Notes: generated by a model not told the origin, from the sequence alone. A stretch of 64,000 bases of DNA from Aeromonas veronii (GCF_040215105.1 NZ_CP157875.1:1417501-1481500); one strand, 5' to 3'; positions 37,418-46,509 are shown, counted from the first letter of the stretch. Program-made: numbers and translations.

Positions 37418-38154
37418 TGGGCGCAGCACTCCTGTTGCAAACCCTGGCGGCTCCCTTGGGGGCCGCTTTGTTATCCTGGCGCTGGCCACGGCTCGGCTAC
37501 CTCTGGGGCGCCCTGGCCATCTGGCTGGTGGGTTGTCTGCTGGGTGGCGCCTACGGCTTGCCGGTCAAGGCGTGGCAATGGTTGCCCCTGACCCTGCTGG
37601 TGCCCGCCATCGCGGCTGAGGTTGCGGACAAGCGGGTCGCCCTACTGCTGTTTGCGGCCCTGGGGGCCCTGGTGTGGTGGCAAGGCCTGGCGACGGTGAT
37701 CGCCAGCGAGCCGCGCATCTGGCTGGCGCTGTTGCCTGCTATCGTCTGGTTTGGCTGGACGCAGTTGCGTGCCGACAGCCAGGAGGGGCTCGGCTTTGCG
37801 CTCGGCTTCGTCTGGCTGGCGCTGGTCATCGGTATCGATGGCAGCCTGCTTATCGCCCAGCTTGCGGGAGCCCTGGCGGCCTTCGCCGGTTTTCGTGCCC
37901 TGCTTGGGGTCTTCGCCGGCCTGAACAACGCCCCGGCGGCGCTGGCTCTGGCGCTTGCCTTCGTGCAGATGCTGGCCTGGCAATACGTGGAAGTGCCGCT
38001 GGTGGCTCTGTTGCCGGTCTGGCTGCTGCCGCTGCTGGAGTGGGCCATGCGCGGCAAGCCCTGGCTAGCTCGTTGGGGTCTGCTGATCCTGGTGGCGGGA
38101 GTTGGCGCTGGGTTGAGTCTGTGGTGGGTCTGGCCCGAGGCATCACTTTATTGA
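37417..38154 (+). CDS. Polytopic membrane protein of unknown function
   Basis: 245 residues, very rich in Leu, Ala and Trp, with about seven membrane segments and short charged loops. No haem-ligand His pattern of b561 is visible (few His), so it is not simply YceJ. It is coupled to yceI by a one-base overlap and followed by a terminator, so the two are one operon. Function unknown; a link with the lipid carried by YceI is only a guess. Confidence 0.7.
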   Translation: MGAALLLQTLAAPLGAALLSWRWPRLGYLWGALAIWLVGCLLGGAYGLPVKAWQWLPLTLLVPAIAAEVADKRVALLLFAALGALVWWQGLATVIASEPRIWLALLPAIVWFGWTQLRADSQEGLGFALGFVWLALVIGIDGSLLIAQLAGALAAFAGFRALLGVFAGLNNAPAALALALAFVQMLAWQYVEVPLVALLPVWLLPLLEWAMRGKPWLARWGLLILVAGVGAGLSLWWVWPEASLY

Positions 38155-38275
38155 TTTTCGCATGAAAAACAGGCTATTACCCCTTAATTTGCATGAGAGC
38201 TCATAGTCTGCATAGATAATGATTGAGCCCCATAGTGGTTTCGGATAAAAAGGATTTTCAATTATCTGGACACAC

Positions 38276-38305
38276 ACAGAACCCGGCCTGGCCGGGTTCT
38301 GTTTG
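38276..38305 (+). terminator. Terminator after the yceI operon
   Basis: Stem acagaacccggc/gccgggttctgt followed by TTTG. Confidence 0.75.
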
Positions 38306-38339
38306 CCTGCATGCTTGCGGCACACTAAGGAGGCCACAG

Positions 38340-39461
38340 TTGCGCAGTCAAGGATCTGAGCATCTGTTTTTTCGCCATTTCATCGAGCAGCCGCGCCTCG
38401 AGGATCTCTGTATCCTGCTGGTGACGCACCTCTTGCCCGATCGCCCCCATTTCATTCAGGTGCTGGACCGGGTCGGGCGGGTCGGTGCCATCTTGCCCAA
38501 ACCCAAGTCAGTGCATGGAGCAACCCTGAACTGGGCTCAGCAACACTACCCCGTCTTGCCCCTCAATCGCCACTGGACCTCGGATCCTGGCGAGGTGATC
38601 ACCCAGATTGCCCCCCTGGTGCAGCCCCATGAGCGGCTCGTCATCCTGGATATCGGCGGCTACTTCGCCAGAACCCAGTCCAGCCTGGCCGAGCACTTCG
38701 GCGATCGTTTCATCGGGGTGGTGGAGATGACCGAAAACGGCCATCAGCGCTACGAGCAGGAGCCCCTGGCCGCCCCCGTGGTGTCGGTGGCCCGCAGTCC
38801 CTTGAAGCAGGCGGAAGATATCCAGATCGGGCTTAGCGTGGTCTATTCCGCCGAATCCCTGGCTCGTACCTTGAGGCGTACCTTCAACGTCTGCCAGGCC
38901 GCGTTGTTCGGTTATGGCAAGGTGGGGCGCAGCATCGCCCGCGAGTTGCGTTGCCGCAACCTGCACCTGGAGCTGGTGGAGACCGATGCCCTGCGCCAGG
39001 TGGAGGCGCTCTCCCACGGCTTCAAACTGGTGAACAAGGCCGAGGCCCTCAGCCGGGCCGAGCTGGTGATCTGCTCCACCGGCAATGGCTCGCTGGACAT
39101 CGAGGATCTGCTGGCCCTGCGCCCCGGCGCCATGCTGGCCTCGGTCACCTCGGCGGACGACGAGTTCGCCTTCTGCCTCTCCCGGCTCTCCTGGCCGAGT
39201 GCCGAGGTGTGCCCTCATGTGCTGGCCCTGACCCGTCCGGATGGCAGCACCATCTTCCTGCTCAACCGGGGGGAGGCGGTCAACTTTGTCCATGGCGCCG
39301 TGATCGGCGAATATGTCTATCTGGTGTTGGCGGAGATCATCGAAGGGGTGCATCAGCTGGCGCGCCAGATGCCGCCGCCCGGCCTGTTCGAGCTGCCCCA
39401 GAGCACCATGAACACCATCGCCTGCCACTGGTTGGCAGATTTTCACGGAGTGACCCAATGA
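38340..39461 (+). CDS. S-adenosylhomocysteine hydrolase-like protein, active site changed
   Basis: 373 residues from a TTG at 38340, 6 bases after AAGGAGG; no in-frame ATG with a ribosome binding site exists nearby (an ATG-type start at 38223 would read through the upstream terminator). The Rossmann motif FGYGKVGRSIARELR (about 185-200) and CSTGNGSLDIEDL follow the SAHH NAD-binding domain. The DDGGD motif is LDIGGY, and the VTKSKFDN catalytic Lys/Asp region is replaced by VVYSAESLART, so normal hydrolase activity is doubtful. VVEMTENGHQRY resembles the EETTTGVHRL region. It is coupled by overlap to an Rdx protein. Function unknown. Confidence 0.75.
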   Translation: MRSQGSEHLFFRHFIEQPRLEDLCILLVTHLLPDRPHFIQVLDRVGRVGAILPKPKSVHGATLNWAQQHYPVLPLNRHWTSDPGEVITQIAPLVQPHERLVILDIGGYFARTQSSLAEHFGDRFIGVVEMTENGHQRYEQEPLAAPVVSVARSPLKQAEDIQIGLSVVYSAESLARTLRRTFNVCQAALFGYGKVGRSIARELRCRNLHLELVETDALRQVEALSHGFKLVNKAEALSRAELVICSTGNGSLDIEDLLALRPGAMLASVTSADDEFAFCLSRLSWPSAEVCPHVLALTRPDGSTIFLLNRGEAVNFVHGAVIGEYVYLVLAEIIEGVHQLARQMPPPGLFELPQSTMNTIACHWLADFHGVTQ

Positions 39462-39769
39462 CAGAACCCTCAAGCCCCCTCCTCAAGCCCCGCATCGAGA
39501 TCCGCTACTGCACCCTCTGCCGCTGGATGCTGCGGGCCGCCTGGCTGGCCCAGGAGCTGCTCTCCACCTTCGACAGCGACCTCGGCGAGGTGGCACTGGT
39601 CCCGGCCAGCAAGGGGGAATTCAAGATCCTGGTCAACGGCGTGCAGGTGTGGGACAGGGTGGTGGACGAGGGCTTCCCCGAGGCCAAGGAGATCAAGCAG
39701 CGGGTGCGGGACATCATCGCCCCCGAACGCGACCTCGGCCATGCGGATCGCAAACCGGCTACCGAGTGA
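39458..39769 (+). CDS. SelT/SelW/SelH (Rdx) family protein, Cys form
   Basis: 103 residues with a thioredoxin-like Rdx domain. The redox motif CTLC at about residue 18-21 has Cys where selenoproteins carry Sec. The GEFKILVNGVQVWDR and FPEAKEIKQRVRDII parts are typical. It overlaps the SAHH-like gene by four bases (ATGA) and is followed by a terminator. Redox partner unknown; the coupled NAD-domain protein is a candidate. Confidence 0.85.
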   Translation: MTEPSSPLLKPRIEIRYCTLCRWMLRAAWLAQELLSTFDSDLGEVALVPASKGEFKILVNGVQVWDRVVDEGFPEAKEIKQRVRDIIAPERDLGHADRKPATE

Positions 39770-39785
39770 ACGGCGGTAAAAGGGT

Positions 39786-39817
39786 AAACAAAAGGGAGGC
39801 CATGCCTCCCTTTTGTA
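39786..39817. terminator. Bidirectional terminator
   Basis: Stem acaaaagggaggc/gcctcccttttgt with loop CAT, between convergent genes. Confidence 0.9.
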
Positions 39818-39844
39818 GGTTGGCAGTTACTTCGGCTGTGTAGG

Positions 39845-41566
39845 TTATGATTTGTAGTGTTCTCGACTGCTGCCCGAAGCTTGTTCGATATAGCGTGCCC
39901 GCTTGTGGGCCTTGATGCGGCTCACATCCACCCACACCAGGCCGTCGATGCAGTGGTTGAAGGCCGGGTCGGTGCCAAAATCCATGAACTGGACGCCTCC
40001 CGGCTCGCACAGCTCCGAGTACTGCTTGTAGAGCGTGGGGATGGCGCAGCCCAGGTTGTCGAGGCTGGCCTTGAGCACCTTGAGATCGGCGCCGTAATCT
40101 TGTCCCTCGAACAAGGGCGGGGTGGCCGGGTAGGGGCGCCTTGAGGGGGCAAGGGCTCCATCGGGGGCGAAGTGCTGGCGGTAGAAGCTCACCAGCAGAT
40201 CCTTGGCCTGGGGTGGCAGGCTGCCGGAGAGCGACACGGGCCCGAACAGATAACGGTAATGGGGATAGCGTGCCAGGTAGGCGCCGATGCCGAACCAGAG
40301 GTAATCGAGCCCGCGTTTGCCCCAGTACGCAGGCTGGATGAAGCTGCGACCGAGCTCGATGGCCTGCTCCAGCCGGGGCAGCAGCCTATCCTCGAACCCG
40401 AACAGGCTGTGGCTGTAGAGGCCGTGGAGGCCCTTGCGCGCCAGTTGCTCGGCCACCGGGATGAAGCGGTAGGCACCGATTATCTCGAGGCGGGCCGGAT
40501 CCCAGAGGATAAGGTGATAGTAGTCATCGTCGAAGGCGTCGAGATCGCGTCGCCGTCCCGACCCTTCCCCCACCGCCCGAAAGGCGATCTCCCGCAGTCG
40601 CCCGAGCTCGCGCAGGATCACCGAGTGGCTCAGTTCATGACGCCGGTAGAGCCGGATCTGCTGGCCATCCGGGGTCTGCCCCAGCGCCTCGCACCCGTCG
40701 ATGGCCGCTTTCAGCAGGCGCCGCTCCTCCGGCAAGGCGATGGGGGCCTCGGTCAGCAGGCGGCCGGACTTGCCGCTGCCGATGCGGTAGAGGTGGCTGC
40801 GCACCAGGCGTGCCGCCGTCTTGGCGGGCAACTCGCCGAGGCTGCTGGGGGGGATCCGCTCTCCGATGGTGAGGGGGATGCGTTGCCCTTGCTGGCGAAA
40901 CAGCTGCTTGACCAGCAAGAGCCCCGCCAGGTTCTTGTTGAGCCAGGAGGTGAGATAAAAGCCCGCGCCGTTGCGTCCGCCGAGATGGATGGGCACCAGG
41001 GGGGTCAGGGTTCGTCTGGCGAGCTTGATGAAGCCCCCCTGCCAGGGGCCGTCTTTCACCCCCCCTGGGCCGAGGCGGGAAACCTCCCCGGCGGGGAAGA
41101 TGATGAGGGCACCCTCACGGGCCAGGTGCTCCCCCATGGCCAGGATGGCCTGCCGGTCGGTCTTGCCGCCGAGGTTGTCCACCGGCAGCAGCAGGGGGCG
41201 CAGGGGAGGCAGCTCGGCCAGCAACCGGTTGGCCACTATCTTCACGTCCGGTCGGATTCGGCCAATGAGTCGCAGCAGGGCCAGCCCGTCCAGGGAACCG
41301 ATGGGGTGGTTTGCCACCAGGATGACCCGGCCGCTGGCGGGGATGTTCTCGAGCTCCGCCTCGCTCACCCGGTAGTCAAAATCGAGCTGCGCCAGGGCCT
41401 GCTCGATGAAGTCGAGCCCACGCAGGTGGGGATAGTGCTCGGCAAAGCGCTGGAAGGTCTGCTCGTGCAGCAACCAGCCGAGACCTCGCCTCAGCAAGGG
41501 GCGAAAAAGAGGCTGGCTGGTGAGTTGGGGCAGGTGCTGTTGCAGCAGGGTATCGACGTTGAACAT
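39845..41566 (-). CDS. Bifunctional acyltransferase, OlsF-like ornithine lipid synthase
   Basis: 573 residues joining two acyltransferases. The N-terminal half (about 1-270) is a PlsC-type O-acyltransferase with NHPIGSLDG (HxxxxD) near 86 and FPAGEVSR near 155, as in OlsA. The C-terminal half (about 290-570) matches the OlsB/GNAT-like hemolysin fold, with LREIAFRAVGEGSGRRRDLDAFDD and GRSFIQPAYWGKRGLDYLW. In Serratia OlsF such a fusion alone makes ornithine lipids, a phosphorus-free membrane lipid made mostly when phosphate is low. Monocistronic. No Pho box was found. Confidence 0.82.
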   Translation of the reverse strand: MFNVDTLLQQHLPQLTSQPLFRPLLRRGLGWLLHEQTFQRFAEHYPHLRGLDFIEQALAQLDFDYRVSEAELENIPASGRVILVANHPIGSLDGLALLRLIGRIRPDVKIVANRLLAELPPLRPLLLPVDNLGGKTDRQAILAMGEHLAREGALIIFPAGEVSRLGPGGVKDGPWQGGFIKLARRTLTPLVPIHLGGRNGAGFYLTSWLNKNLAGLLLVKQLFRQQGQRIPLTIGERIPPSSLGELPAKTAARLVRSHLYRIGSGKSGRLLTEAPIALPEERRLLKAAIDGCEALGQTPDGQQIRLYRRHELSHSVILRELGRLREIAFRAVGEGSGRRRDLDAFDDDYYHLILWDPARLEIIGAYRFIPVAEQLARKGLHGLYSHSLFGFEDRLLPRLEQAIELGRSFIQPAYWGKRGLDYLWFGIGAYLARYPHYRYLFGPVSLSGSLPPQAKDLLVSFYRQHFAPDGALAPSRRPYPATPPLFEGQDYGADLKVLKASLDNLGCAIPTLYKQYSELCEPGGVQFMDFGTDPAFNHCIDGLVWVDVSRIKAHKRARYIEQASGSSREHYKS

Positions 41567-41685
41567 GGGGTGGCTCCGCTGATCCTTTGCCCCAGCGTGC
41601 GTCCCTTCTGTGCCTGCCTCGTGGCAGTGAGATGACAGTTTGATGGCAGGGCGACGGGCTCGCCCTGCGCGTCAGGCTGGCAGGA

Positions 41686-42909
41686 TCAACCGCGCCAGGC
41701 GGCGGTGAGGCGCACCAGTTCCACCAGGGTGGTGACCGCTTTCTCCATGGATTGCAGCGGGATGAACTCGTGCTTGCCGTGGAAGTTGTGACCCCCGGTG
41801 AAGAGGTTTGGGCAGGGCAGACCCATGAAGGAGAGGCGGGCGCCGTCGGTACCGCCGCGAATGGGTTTGATCTTGGGTGCCACGTCGGCGGCCTCCATGG
41901 CGGCTTTGGCCAGCGCCACTATGTGCATGTGCGGCTCAATCTGGCTGCGCATGTTGCGATAGCTGTCGGTGAGGGTGAGCTCGATGCGCGCCTTGGGGTT
42001 GTCCAGTTGCAAGGAGGCGACCCGCTCCTTGAGCTGTGCCTTGCGGGCGGCGAAGCTGTCGTCGTCAAAGTCGCGAATGATGTAGTGCAGGCGGCTCTCT
42101 TCCACGGTGCCGCTCATCTGGGCCAGGTGGAAGAAGCCCTCGTAGCCTTCCGTGCACTCCGGGGTCTGGGCGGCGGGCATGTCGGCGTGGAAACGGGCGG
42201 CCAGGGTCTGGCTGTTGATCATGCCCCCCTTGGCGGTGCCCGGGTGCACGTTGTTGCCGATAAAGCGCACCGTGGCGCTGGCGGCGTTGAAGTTCTCGTA
42301 CTCCAGCTCGCCGAGCTCCCCGCCGTCGACCGTATAGGCCCACTTGGCCGGGAAGCGATCCAGCGGGAACAAGTCGGCCCCCCGGCCTATCTCCTCGTCC
42401 GGGGTGAAACCGAGCCAGAGATCGCCGCGGGGGATCTCGGGGTGATTCTGCAGGTGTTCGACGGCGGTGAGGATCTCGGCGATCCCCGCCTTGTCGTCGG
42501 CGCCGAGCAGGGTCGTGCCGTCCGTGGTGATGAGATCCTGGCCGAGGTAGTTCTTCAGGAAGCGATATTGGTGGATGGCCAGCACCTCGTCCCCCTTGCC
42601 GAGGCAGATATCCCCCCCCTGATAGTTCTCGACGATCTGGGGCACCACGAACTCGGCCTCGTAGTCGGCGGTGTCCATGTGGGCAATCAGTCCGATCGCC
42701 GGTGCCGCTGGCTGGTTGCCCGGCAGGCAGGCGGTGAGGTAGCCGTTGTCATCCAGGATCACCTGACTCAAGCCGAGCTGCTGCAGCTCTTCTTGCAGGG
42801 CGCGGGCGAAGATACGCTGTCCCTCGCTGCTTGGGCAGACGGGATTGGTCGCATCGGAGCGGGTATGGAAAGTCAGATAGCGGAGAAAACGCTCAAGCAG
42901 GGTATCCAT
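41686..42909 (-). CDS. pepT: Peptidase T (tripeptidase)
   Basis: Zinc aminopeptidase that cleaves the N-terminal residue from tripeptides. 407 residues (E. coli 408), M20 family. Metal ligands in AHMDTADYEAE (near 78) and TLLGADDKAGIAE (near 137), catalytic Glu in TPDEEIGRGAD (near 172), His near the end in GHNFHGKHEF. E. coli pepT is induced anaerobically by FNR; no clear FNR box was found here. Transcribed away from the long speA leader. Confidence 0.96.
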   Translation of the reverse strand: MDTLLERFLRYLTFHTRSDATNPVCPSSEGQRIFARALQEELQQLGLSQVILDDNGYLTACLPGNQPAAPAIGLIAHMDTADYEAEFVVPQIVENYQGGDICLGKGDEVLAIHQYRFLKNYLGQDLITTDGTTLLGADDKAGIAEILTAVEHLQNHPEIPRGDLWLGFTPDEEIGRGADLFPLDRFPAKWAYTVDGGELGELEYENFNAASATVRFIGNNVHPGTAKGGMINSQTLAARFHADMPAAQTPECTEGYEGFFHLAQMSGTVEESRLHYIIRDFDDDSFAARKAQLKERVASLQLDNPKARIELTLTDSYRNMRSQIEPHMHIVALAKAAMEAADVAPKIKPIRGGTDGARLSFMGLPCPNLFTGGHNFHGKHEFIPLQSMEKAVTTLVELVRLTAAWRG

Positions 42910-43273
42910 TGGCAGGCCTCAGACTGATGATGAGGGGACATTGTGGCCAAAGCTGCTCCGCCACTTTTTGCGTCAGCGCAGTTTTTGGCGCATTTGTCGA
43001 ACGGGATAGCGAAATCTCCCCATAGAGGGTAGAGCGCGGACAACTGCTCAAATATGCATAAAAATTCCGATTTAAAAACTGAATAAGCAGCCTCGGCATG
43101 GTCGGATATGACCGCATCCCAGCACTGGCAAGGCATCGGGAAAAACGGGCAAATCACAGGTTATTTTCAGGGCTGACGGGGAAGGGGGTCATGATGCGCT
43201 ATCCCAGAGCCCGCTTGGCTGACAGCGAGATCAGGCGATGCGGATCAAACGGATTTTTTTACGCGATTTTTTA

Positions 43274-43303
43274 TTGTCACCGGTCGCGGTAAATGTGTAC
43301 ACT
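43274..43303 (+). promoter_or_regulatory. Promoter candidate for speA
   Basis: TTGTCA, 18-base spacer, TACACT, then a GC-rich stretch (ccgcgcc) like the discriminator of stringently controlled promoters. It would give a leader of about 660 bases. Confidence 0.45.
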
Positions 43304-43648
43304 CCGCGCCGATCCGAGGGTAACCCTGCGCAGGCGTGGCCGCCAGCACCCGGAGGATCACGCGCCTATAGGGCGAGGCACGCAGAAACGACAGACACTG
43401 CTAGGGCATGGTTTCTTTAATACCGGTTAGGCTCCGGTATCAGGGAGAACAACGGACTCTCATCATTTCGCCGACCGAGTGGGCCACTGGCCCATCATCT
43501 TCCCTTGTCATGGGCGGTCGTCGGTGTTGAGCTGGCTGTGGTGGTTGTCGTCTAACAACACGGTTGCGTGCAGATGCCTTCCCTCTCTTCTTGGACACCT
43601 CCCTCGTCGTCGTGACGGCTGCCGAATGATGAACAAGCGGCGTGGCTG

Positions 43649-43828
43649 ATGCCCCTTGTCATCAAAGTACCGCGGTATCGCGCTAGCGTGACACCGTATA
43701 CCGTTGAGCTTGATGTAAAGCCACCAGCCCCACATCAAGACTCGTTACTTCCCCAAGATCCACCAGGCAGCCCTGGCTTGCCGCGATGTGCAGATGGTCT
43801 GGATGTGATGGCAGGACCCCTTTGGTAG
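43649..43828 (+). CDS. Putative 59-codon leader ORF upstream of speA
   Basis: ATG 43649 to TAG 43826-43828, Pro-rich (PRYRASVTPYTVE... PPAPHQDSLLPQDPPG). The ATG overlaps the TGA of a 7-codon ORF beginning at 43626. No clear ribosome binding site. Its segment GSPGLPRCADGLDV is repeated, in an open frame with one extra codon, as GSLGLPRFAIDGLDV at about 43880-43922. That conservation of frame hints at coding but could be chance. Confidence 0.25.
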   Translation: MPLVIKVPRYRASVTPYTVELDVKPPAPHQDSLLPQDPPGSPGLPRCADGLDVMAGPLW

Positions 43829-43924
43829 AGATGGCGAAGATCGCCATTGACCGCGGGCGCCCTGACCGGTTCCAGCAGGCAGCTTAGGTTTGCCGCGATT
43901 TGCAATAGATGGTCTGGATGTGAT
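43766..43924 (+). repeat. Imperfect direct repeat in the speA leader
   Basis: About 47 bases (caggcagc...gatggtctggatgtgat) occur at 43766-43812 and again at 43876-43924, differing at about six positions and by a 3-base insertion. Both copies carry the identical 15-base block atggtctggatgtga. Confidence 0.75.
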
Positions 43925-43973
43925 TGAGGGTAACGAAGGCGGCCACCGGCCGCTCATTTGCGAGGCATAGCCC

Positions 43974-45875
43974 ATGACTAACTGGTCCAGCAAGGACTCC
44001 TTGAAGGTCTACAACGTTCCCTACTGGGGAGCGGGTTTTTTCAATATCAATGACGCCGGTCATGTGACCGTCTCCCCCGACAAGTCTCGTCCCGAGGCGC
44101 AGATCGTGCTGTCCGATGCCATCGAACAGCTGCGCCAGTCCGGGCTGACCACCCCGGTACTGCTGCGCTTCCCCGACATCCTCAAGAGCCGGGTCGATGC
44201 GCTGTTCAACGCCTTCGGTCAGGCCATCGAGAAGTCCGCCTATGAAGGGGACTACCTGTGCGTTTACCCCATCAAGGTGAACCAGCAGCGCCGCGTCATC
44301 GAGACCATCAGTCAGTCCTACAGCGACAAGCCGAGGCTTGGGCTGGAAGCGGGCTCCAAGCCGGAGCTGTTGGCCGTGCTGTCCCATCACCATGAGCAAG
44401 GCTCGGTGATCGTCTGTAACGGCTACAAGGACCGTGAATACATCCGCCACGCCCTTCTGGGCAACCTGATGGGCCACAAGGTCTACATCGTGGTGGAAAA
44501 ACCCTCCGAGCTGGAAATGGTGCTGGACGAGTCAGCTCGCCTCAACATCAAGCCCAACATCGGGGTGCGCGCCAAGCTGGCTTCCACCGGCTCCGGCATG
44601 TGGGAATCGAGCGGTGGCTCCATGTCCAAGTTCGGTCTCTCCGCCTCCCAGATCCTGGCGCTGGTTGAGCGTCTGCGCGGCCTTGGCAAGCTGGACTGCC
44701 TGCAACTGCTGCATTTCCATCTGGGTTCCCAGATCGCCAACATCCGCGACATTCAGGGCGGTATCCGCGAGTGCGGCCGTTTCTACGCCGAGCTGCGTCG
44801 CCTGGGCGTGCCCATCGATGTGGTCGATGTGGGCGGCGGCCTGGGGGTGGACTACGAGGGTACCCGCTCCCAGAGCCACTGCTCCGCGAACTACAGCCTG
44901 TCCGAGTACGCCAACAACGTGGTCTGGGGCATCGGCGATGTGTGCCGTGAGTTCGACCTGCCGCACCCGACCATCATCAGCGAGTCCGGCCGCGCCCTGA
45001 CCGCTCACCACGCCGTGCTGGTCACCGATATCATCGGGGCCGAAGGGGTTGAGGTGAACGACATCAGCGAACCGGGCGACGACGCTCCCACCATCCTGCA
45101 GAACATGTGGAAGGGATGGCTGGACCTGCGCACCGAGGATCCCTCCCTGCTCGAGATCTACCACGACTCCGTGGCTGACCTTGGGGACGTGAACGCTCAG
45201 TACACCATGGGCCTTCTGAACCTCGAACAGCGTGCCTGGGCCGAGATGCTGCACCAGAACACCTGTCTGGCGCTCAAAGAGCTGCTCAACCCGGTCAACC
45301 GCAACCACCGCGCCCTGGCGGACGAGTTGAACGAGAAGCTGGCGGACAAGTGCTTCGCGAACTTCTCCCTGTTCCAGTCCCTGCCCGATGCCTGGGGCAT
45401 TGGCCAGGTGTTCCCGGTGATGCCCCTTGCCGGCCTCGAGCGTCCGCTCAGCCGTCGCGGCATCCTGATGGACATCACCTGTGACTCCGACGGTCAGGTG
45501 GAACACTACGTCGATGGCCTCGGTGTCGAGAAGACGCTGCCGATGCCGGAGTACGGCGCCAACGAAGTGTGCCACGTCGGCTTCTTCCTGGTGGGGGCCT
45601 ATCAGGAGATCCTCGGCGATCTGCACAACCTGTTTGGCGATACCCACTGCGCGGAAGTGTGGCTGGACGAAGAGGGCAAGATGGACATCCGCAACGTGGT
45701 GCGCGGCGACACCGTCGACCAGCTGCTGCGTTACGTCAACATCGACCCCTCCGTCATCCGCGAGAACTACCAGCGGATCGCCTCCCACCCGGCGCTGGAC
45801 GATGCGACCCGCAAGGCCCTGCTCGACGAGCTGGAGCTGGGTCTGCAAGGCTACGCCTATCTGGAAGAGGAATAA
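43974..45875 (+). CDS. speA: Biosynthetic arginine decarboxylase SpeA
   Basis: Makes agmatine from arginine, the entry to putrescine by the SpeA/SpeB route. 633 residues (E. coli 658; the N-terminus is shorter here). PLP-binding Lys is in VYPIKVNQQRR near 98, and HFHLGSQIANIRD, DVGGGLGVDYEGT and ITCDSDGQVEHY are fold-III landmarks. Start 43974 has GAGGC 8 bases upstream. Polyamine or arginine control through the long leader is possible but unproven. No speB next to it. Confidence 0.95.
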   Translation: MTNWSSKDSLKVYNVPYWGAGFFNINDAGHVTVSPDKSRPEAQIVLSDAIEQLRQSGLTTPVLLRFPDILKSRVDALFNAFGQAIEKSAYEGDYLCVYPIKVNQQRRVIETISQSYSDKPRLGLEAGSKPELLAVLSHHHEQGSVIVCNGYKDREYIRHALLGNLMGHKVYIVVEKPSELEMVLDESARLNIKPNIGVRAKLASTGSGMWESSGGSMSKFGLSASQILALVERLRGLGKLDCLQLLHFHLGSQIANIRDIQGGIRECGRFYAELRRLGVPIDVVDVGGGLGVDYEGTRSQSHCSANYSLSEYANNVVWGIGDVCREFDLPHPTIISESGRALTAHHAVLVTDIIGAEGVEVNDISEPGDDAPTILQNMWKGWLDLRTEDPSLLEIYHDSVADLGDVNAQYTMGLLNLEQRAWAEMLHQNTCLALKELLNPVNRNHRALADELNEKLADKCFANFSLFQSLPDAWGIGQVFPVMPLAGLERPLSRRGILMDITCDSDGQVEHYVDGLGVEKTLPMPEYGANEVCHVGFFLVGAYQEILGDLHNLFGDTHCAEVWLDEEGKMDIRNVVRGDTVDQLLRYVNIDPSVIRENYQRIASHPALDDATRKALLDELELGLQGYAYLEEE

Positions 45876-45914
45876 GCATCGCGCTTGTTCACCCGGGCAG
45901 TACAAGACGGGAAT

Positions 45915-45942
45915 AAAAAACGGCGCCTTCGGGCGCCGTTTT
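45915..45942 (+). terminator. Terminator of speA
   Basis: Stem aaaacggcgcc/ggcgccgtttt with TTCG-type tetraloop and flanking A/T runs. Confidence 0.92.
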
Positions 45943-45973
45943 GGTATTGGTCTGACGCCTGAAACTCCGTGCC

Positions 45974-46264
45974 TCAGCGGGGCTGCTTGCGCCCGAAGAG
46001 GGATTTGGCCAGCACCAGCAGGAGATGGAAAAAGGCATAGATACCGTTGGCGTGGGCATACTCCTGTGCCACATAAGTGAAGCCGGATCGGTACTTCTCG
46101 ATGGCCTCGGCCGGGGTATTGGCGTAGATGAAGTCATCCTCCACCTCGAATCCCTGGGCCAGCAGGGCATGCTTTTCCTGGATGAAGGTGGGGGAGTCCG
46201 CGTCCAGATAGGTGTAGGTCTGCTGCTGGGATGCCGGCAGGGTCAGGAACTGATACTTGGCCAT
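45974..46264 (-). CDS. Small hypothetical protein
   Basis: 96 residues from ATG 46264 (GAGGC upstream). The N-terminus MAKYQFLTLPASQQQTYTYL, a charged middle part (FEVEDDFIYANTPAEAIEKY) and a hydrophobic C-terminal segment (IYAFFHLLLVLAKSLFG) suggest a cytoplasmic domain with membrane-associated tail. Not recognised with confidence. It converges with speA past the terminator and has codon use like its neighbours. Confidence 0.7.
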   Translation of the reverse strand: MAKYQFLTLPASQQQTYTYLDADSPTFIQEKHALLAQGFEVEDDFIYANTPAEAIEKYRSGFTYVAQEYAHANGIYAFFHLLLVLAKSLFGRKQPR

Positions 46265-46509
46265 GTTGCCTCGCCTGAGATTGAGACGTAGAAGAGTGAT
46301 GCAGGTTGGACCTGGTGCCGTGAGCCGCCTGCAGCAACACAGCGTGGGACTCACTGCGAGGAGTCTATCCCGTCAGAGGGTTGCTCCCATCTCCCCATAT
46401 GAGTGGCCACGCGCCGCGCTCCTGCCACGGCTTTTCGTAACATCGTCCCCCCGGGCTGATATCTGGTATCCTGCCTTCTGTCTATCTCGTTGAGCCCATT
46501 GGAGAAATT

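Larger units (their letters stand above)
42910..43973. other. Long non-coding spacer and speA leader
   Basis: About 1.06 kb between pepT and speA. The first 350 bases hold the pepT promoter region; a speA promoter candidate is at 43274-43303. The following ~670 bases would be a leader with hairpins (ataccgg/ccggtat at 43420-43440; aggg-taa-ccct near 43318), an internal repeat (43766-43812 and 43876-43924) and a 59-codon ORF at 43649-43828. No ORF longer than 60 codons is convincing. Confidence 0.6.

Noticed and set aside
43055..43068. ArgR-like box TGCATAAAAATTCC
   Set aside because: Two mismatches to the 14-base consensus, no second box at the usual spacing, and it is far from speA and about 150 bases upstream of pepT; too weak to list.
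43766..43924. CRISPR array from the repeat in the speA leader
   Set aside because: Only two imperfect copies with a 60-base spacing and no third unit; no cas genes in the window.
44532..45905. 457-residue ORF antisense to speA
   Set aside because: Shadow of speA codon bias; low-complexity His/Val/Gln composition and no ribosome binding site.
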